NCBI GenBank assembly: GCA_013812385.1
Contig: JACCTM010000321.1
Coordinates: 1-6,912 of the forward strand
Direction: 5' to 3'
Source: Geodermatophilaceae bacterium
GTDB lineage: Bacteria > Actinomycetota > Actinomycetes > Mycobacteriales > Geodermatophilaceae
DNA: 6,912 nt
In this document: positions 6,122 to 6,912 of the stretch, one piece after another
Numbering within the stretch: the stretch's first letter is position 1
Layout of the letters: each line of letters starts with the position of its first letter
Made by a program: the position numbers and the translations under genes
The notes under the pieces: model-generated
Databases searched by the model: none
What the model saw: the letters and a program-made list of their open reading frames with translations, nothing else
Told to the model about the DNA's origin: nothing

Positions 6122-6188
6122 CTCGTCCACAGCGCATGGCGGGTCATTCACCGGACCTGCCCTGAACCGGACCGAGTCGGCGTGGGCT

Positions 6189-6193
6189 GGGAG
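6189..6193 (+). promoter_or_regulatory. Shine-Dalgarno GGGAG of uvrD2
   Basis: GGGAG is 10 nt before GTG 6204 and supports that start. Its GGAG (6190-6193) could pair with CTCC (6197-6200) across a TAT loop; this 4-bp hairpin is probably too weak to matter. No TANNNT or SigR-type promoter for uvrD2 is recognised in the 146-nt gap. Confidence 0.5.
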
Positions 6194-6203
6194 TATCTCC
6201 GGC

Positions 6204-6912
6204 GTGGAGCTGATCGCCGGACTGGATCAGGAGCAGCAGCTGGCCGCACTGGCCGTCCGCGGGCCCGTCTGCATCCTGGCGGGGGCTGGCACCGGAAAGA
6301 CCCGGACGATCACCCACCGGATTGCCCACGCCGTCGCCTCCGGGCAGGTTGTGGCCGGGCATGTTCTGGCGGTGACCTTCACCGCCCGCGCGGCCGGTGA
6401 ACTCCGCTCCCGGCTCCGGCAGTTGGGCGCTGACGGGGTAAGCGCCCGGACCTTCCATGCGGCGGCGCTGGCCCAGCTCAAGTACTTCGCGCCACGGGTG
6501 CTCGGCGGTCCGATCCCGCCGCTGGTCGAGAACAAGGCCCGGCTGGTAGCCGCGGCCGCTTCCGCGGTAGGGGCGCATCCGGATCGCGCCTTGGTACGGG
6601 ACCTGGCCGGTGAGATCGAGTGGGCCAAGACCAGCCTGATCGCCCCGGAGGACTATCGCGACCGGGCCGCCGCAGCCGACCGGCACGCTCCGCTGGAGTT
6701 CGGGAAGGTCGGTGCCGCGTACGCCCGGTACGAACAGGCCAAGTCCGATCAGGGCGCCCTGGATTTCGAGGATCTGCTCCTGGTGACGGCCTACTCCCTG
6801 GAATCGCATCGGGACGTCTGCGACGAGGTGCGCGCCCGATATCGCTATTTCGTGGTCGACGAGTACCAGGACGTCAACCCGTTGCAGCAGCGATTGCTCG
6901 ACGTATGGCTGG
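6204..6912 (+). CDS. uvrD2: UvrD2-type superfamily 1 DNA helicase, N-terminal 236 residues (3' end outside the window)
   Basis: The frame is open from GTG 6204 to the window edge. Residues 7-12 (LDQEQQ) form the Q motif and 26-33 (AGAGTGKT) the Walker A loop. Motif Ia is VTFTARAAGELRSRL (57-71), Ib is ARTFHAAAL (81-89), and LDFEDLL (186-192) leads to motif II, VVDEYQDVNPLQQ (217-229). These define a UvrD/PcrA/Rep-family 3'-to-5' ATP-dependent helicase of DNA repair and replication. Assignment to UvrD2 rather than UvrD1/PcrA rests on the adjacent mycoredoxin and nudC genes and on the compact N-terminus. Motifs III-VI and the HRDC and tetracysteine regions expected in UvrD2 lie beyond the window. 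GTG 6204 is supported by GGGAG and by the helicase core starting within seven residues. It is divergent from mycoredoxin. Its GTA codon context differs from all neighbouring genes. Confidence 0.93.
   Translation, partial: MELIAGLDQEQQLAALAVRGPVCILAGAGTGKTRTITHRIAHAVASGQVVAGHVLAVTFTARAAGELRSRLRQLGADGVSARTFHAAALAQLKYFAPRVLGGPIPPLVENKARLVAAAASAVGAHPDRALVRDLAGEIEWAKTSLIAPEDYRDRAAAADRHAPLEFGKVGAAYARYEQAKSDQGALDFEDLLLVTAYSLESHRDVCDEVRARYRYFVVDEYQDVNPLQQRLLDVWL

Noticed and set aside
6058..6147. N-terminal extension of mycoredoxin from ATG 6147
   Set aside because: The 30 extra residues do not resemble the family, the GGAAGG is placed for ATG 6057, and the SigR-like promoter lies downstream of 6147.
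5437..6165. Plus-strand open frame of 242 codons across nudC and mycoredoxin
   Set aside because: It covers the 3' part of nudC and the antisense of mycoredoxin, both firmly identified by motifs, and its translation has no domain.
6123..6203. LexA/SOS box or SigR promoter for uvrD2
   Set aside because: No GAAC-N4-GTTC type palindrome and no plus-strand GGAA-N18/19-GTT was found.

Overview
This is a high-GC, densely coding chromosomal window from an actinobacterium. A mycoredoxin gene implies a mycothiol-producing member of the Actinomycetia. The order nudC (+), mycoredoxin (-), uvrD2 (+) matches, as I remember it, the mycobacterial Rv3199c / Rv3198A / Rv3198c neighbourhood. A DUF2510 membrane protein is a further actinobacterial hallmark. 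I cannot place it to genus; a relative of Propionibacteriales or a similar group is a guess. I see no mobile element, CRISPR array, tRNA or rRNA.

Layout. Positions 1-1101 (minus) hold the N-terminal 367 codons of a two-Rossmann FAD/NAD(P)-binding oxidoreductase-like protein whose C-terminus lies left of the window. An 80-nt divergent gap separates it from a DUF2510 single-pass membrane protein (1182-2150, plus). After 55 nt comes a three-gene operon (2206-5797, plus) whose members overlap by 4 nt (GTGA) at both junctions: an M16 metallopeptidase with the zinc site, an M16 partner without it, and the Nudix NADH pyrophosphatase NudC. Facing nudC across 14 nt is a mycoredoxin gene (5812-6057, minus). 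A 146-nt divergent gap then leads to the 5' end of a uvrD2-type helicase (6204 to the window edge, plus).

How the genes may work together. The two M16 proteins divide the active-site features: the first has the HxxEH zinc site, the second the C-terminal Arg/Tyr pair. They should form a heterodimer. NudC (NAD(H) hydrolysis), mycoredoxin (mycothiol-dependent reduction of protein thiols) and UvrD2 (DNA unwinding) fit a redox and genome-maintenance neighbourhood. The mycoredoxin gene carries a good SigR/SigH-type promoter match (GGGAAG-N18-GTT), suggesting thiol-oxidation control.

Other signals. Three genes lack a Shine-Dalgarno sequence but have a TANNNT -10 hexamer 7-9 nt before the start codon, which suggests leaderless or near-leaderless transcripts. 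NudC has an Arg in place of the last Nudix-box glycine and lacks the fourth zinc-ribbon Cys. All 14 GTA valine codons outside uvrD2 are followed by C, against 1 of 5 in uvrD2. I did not find a clearly new multi-gene system; this looks like ordinary core chromosome with several points worth checking.
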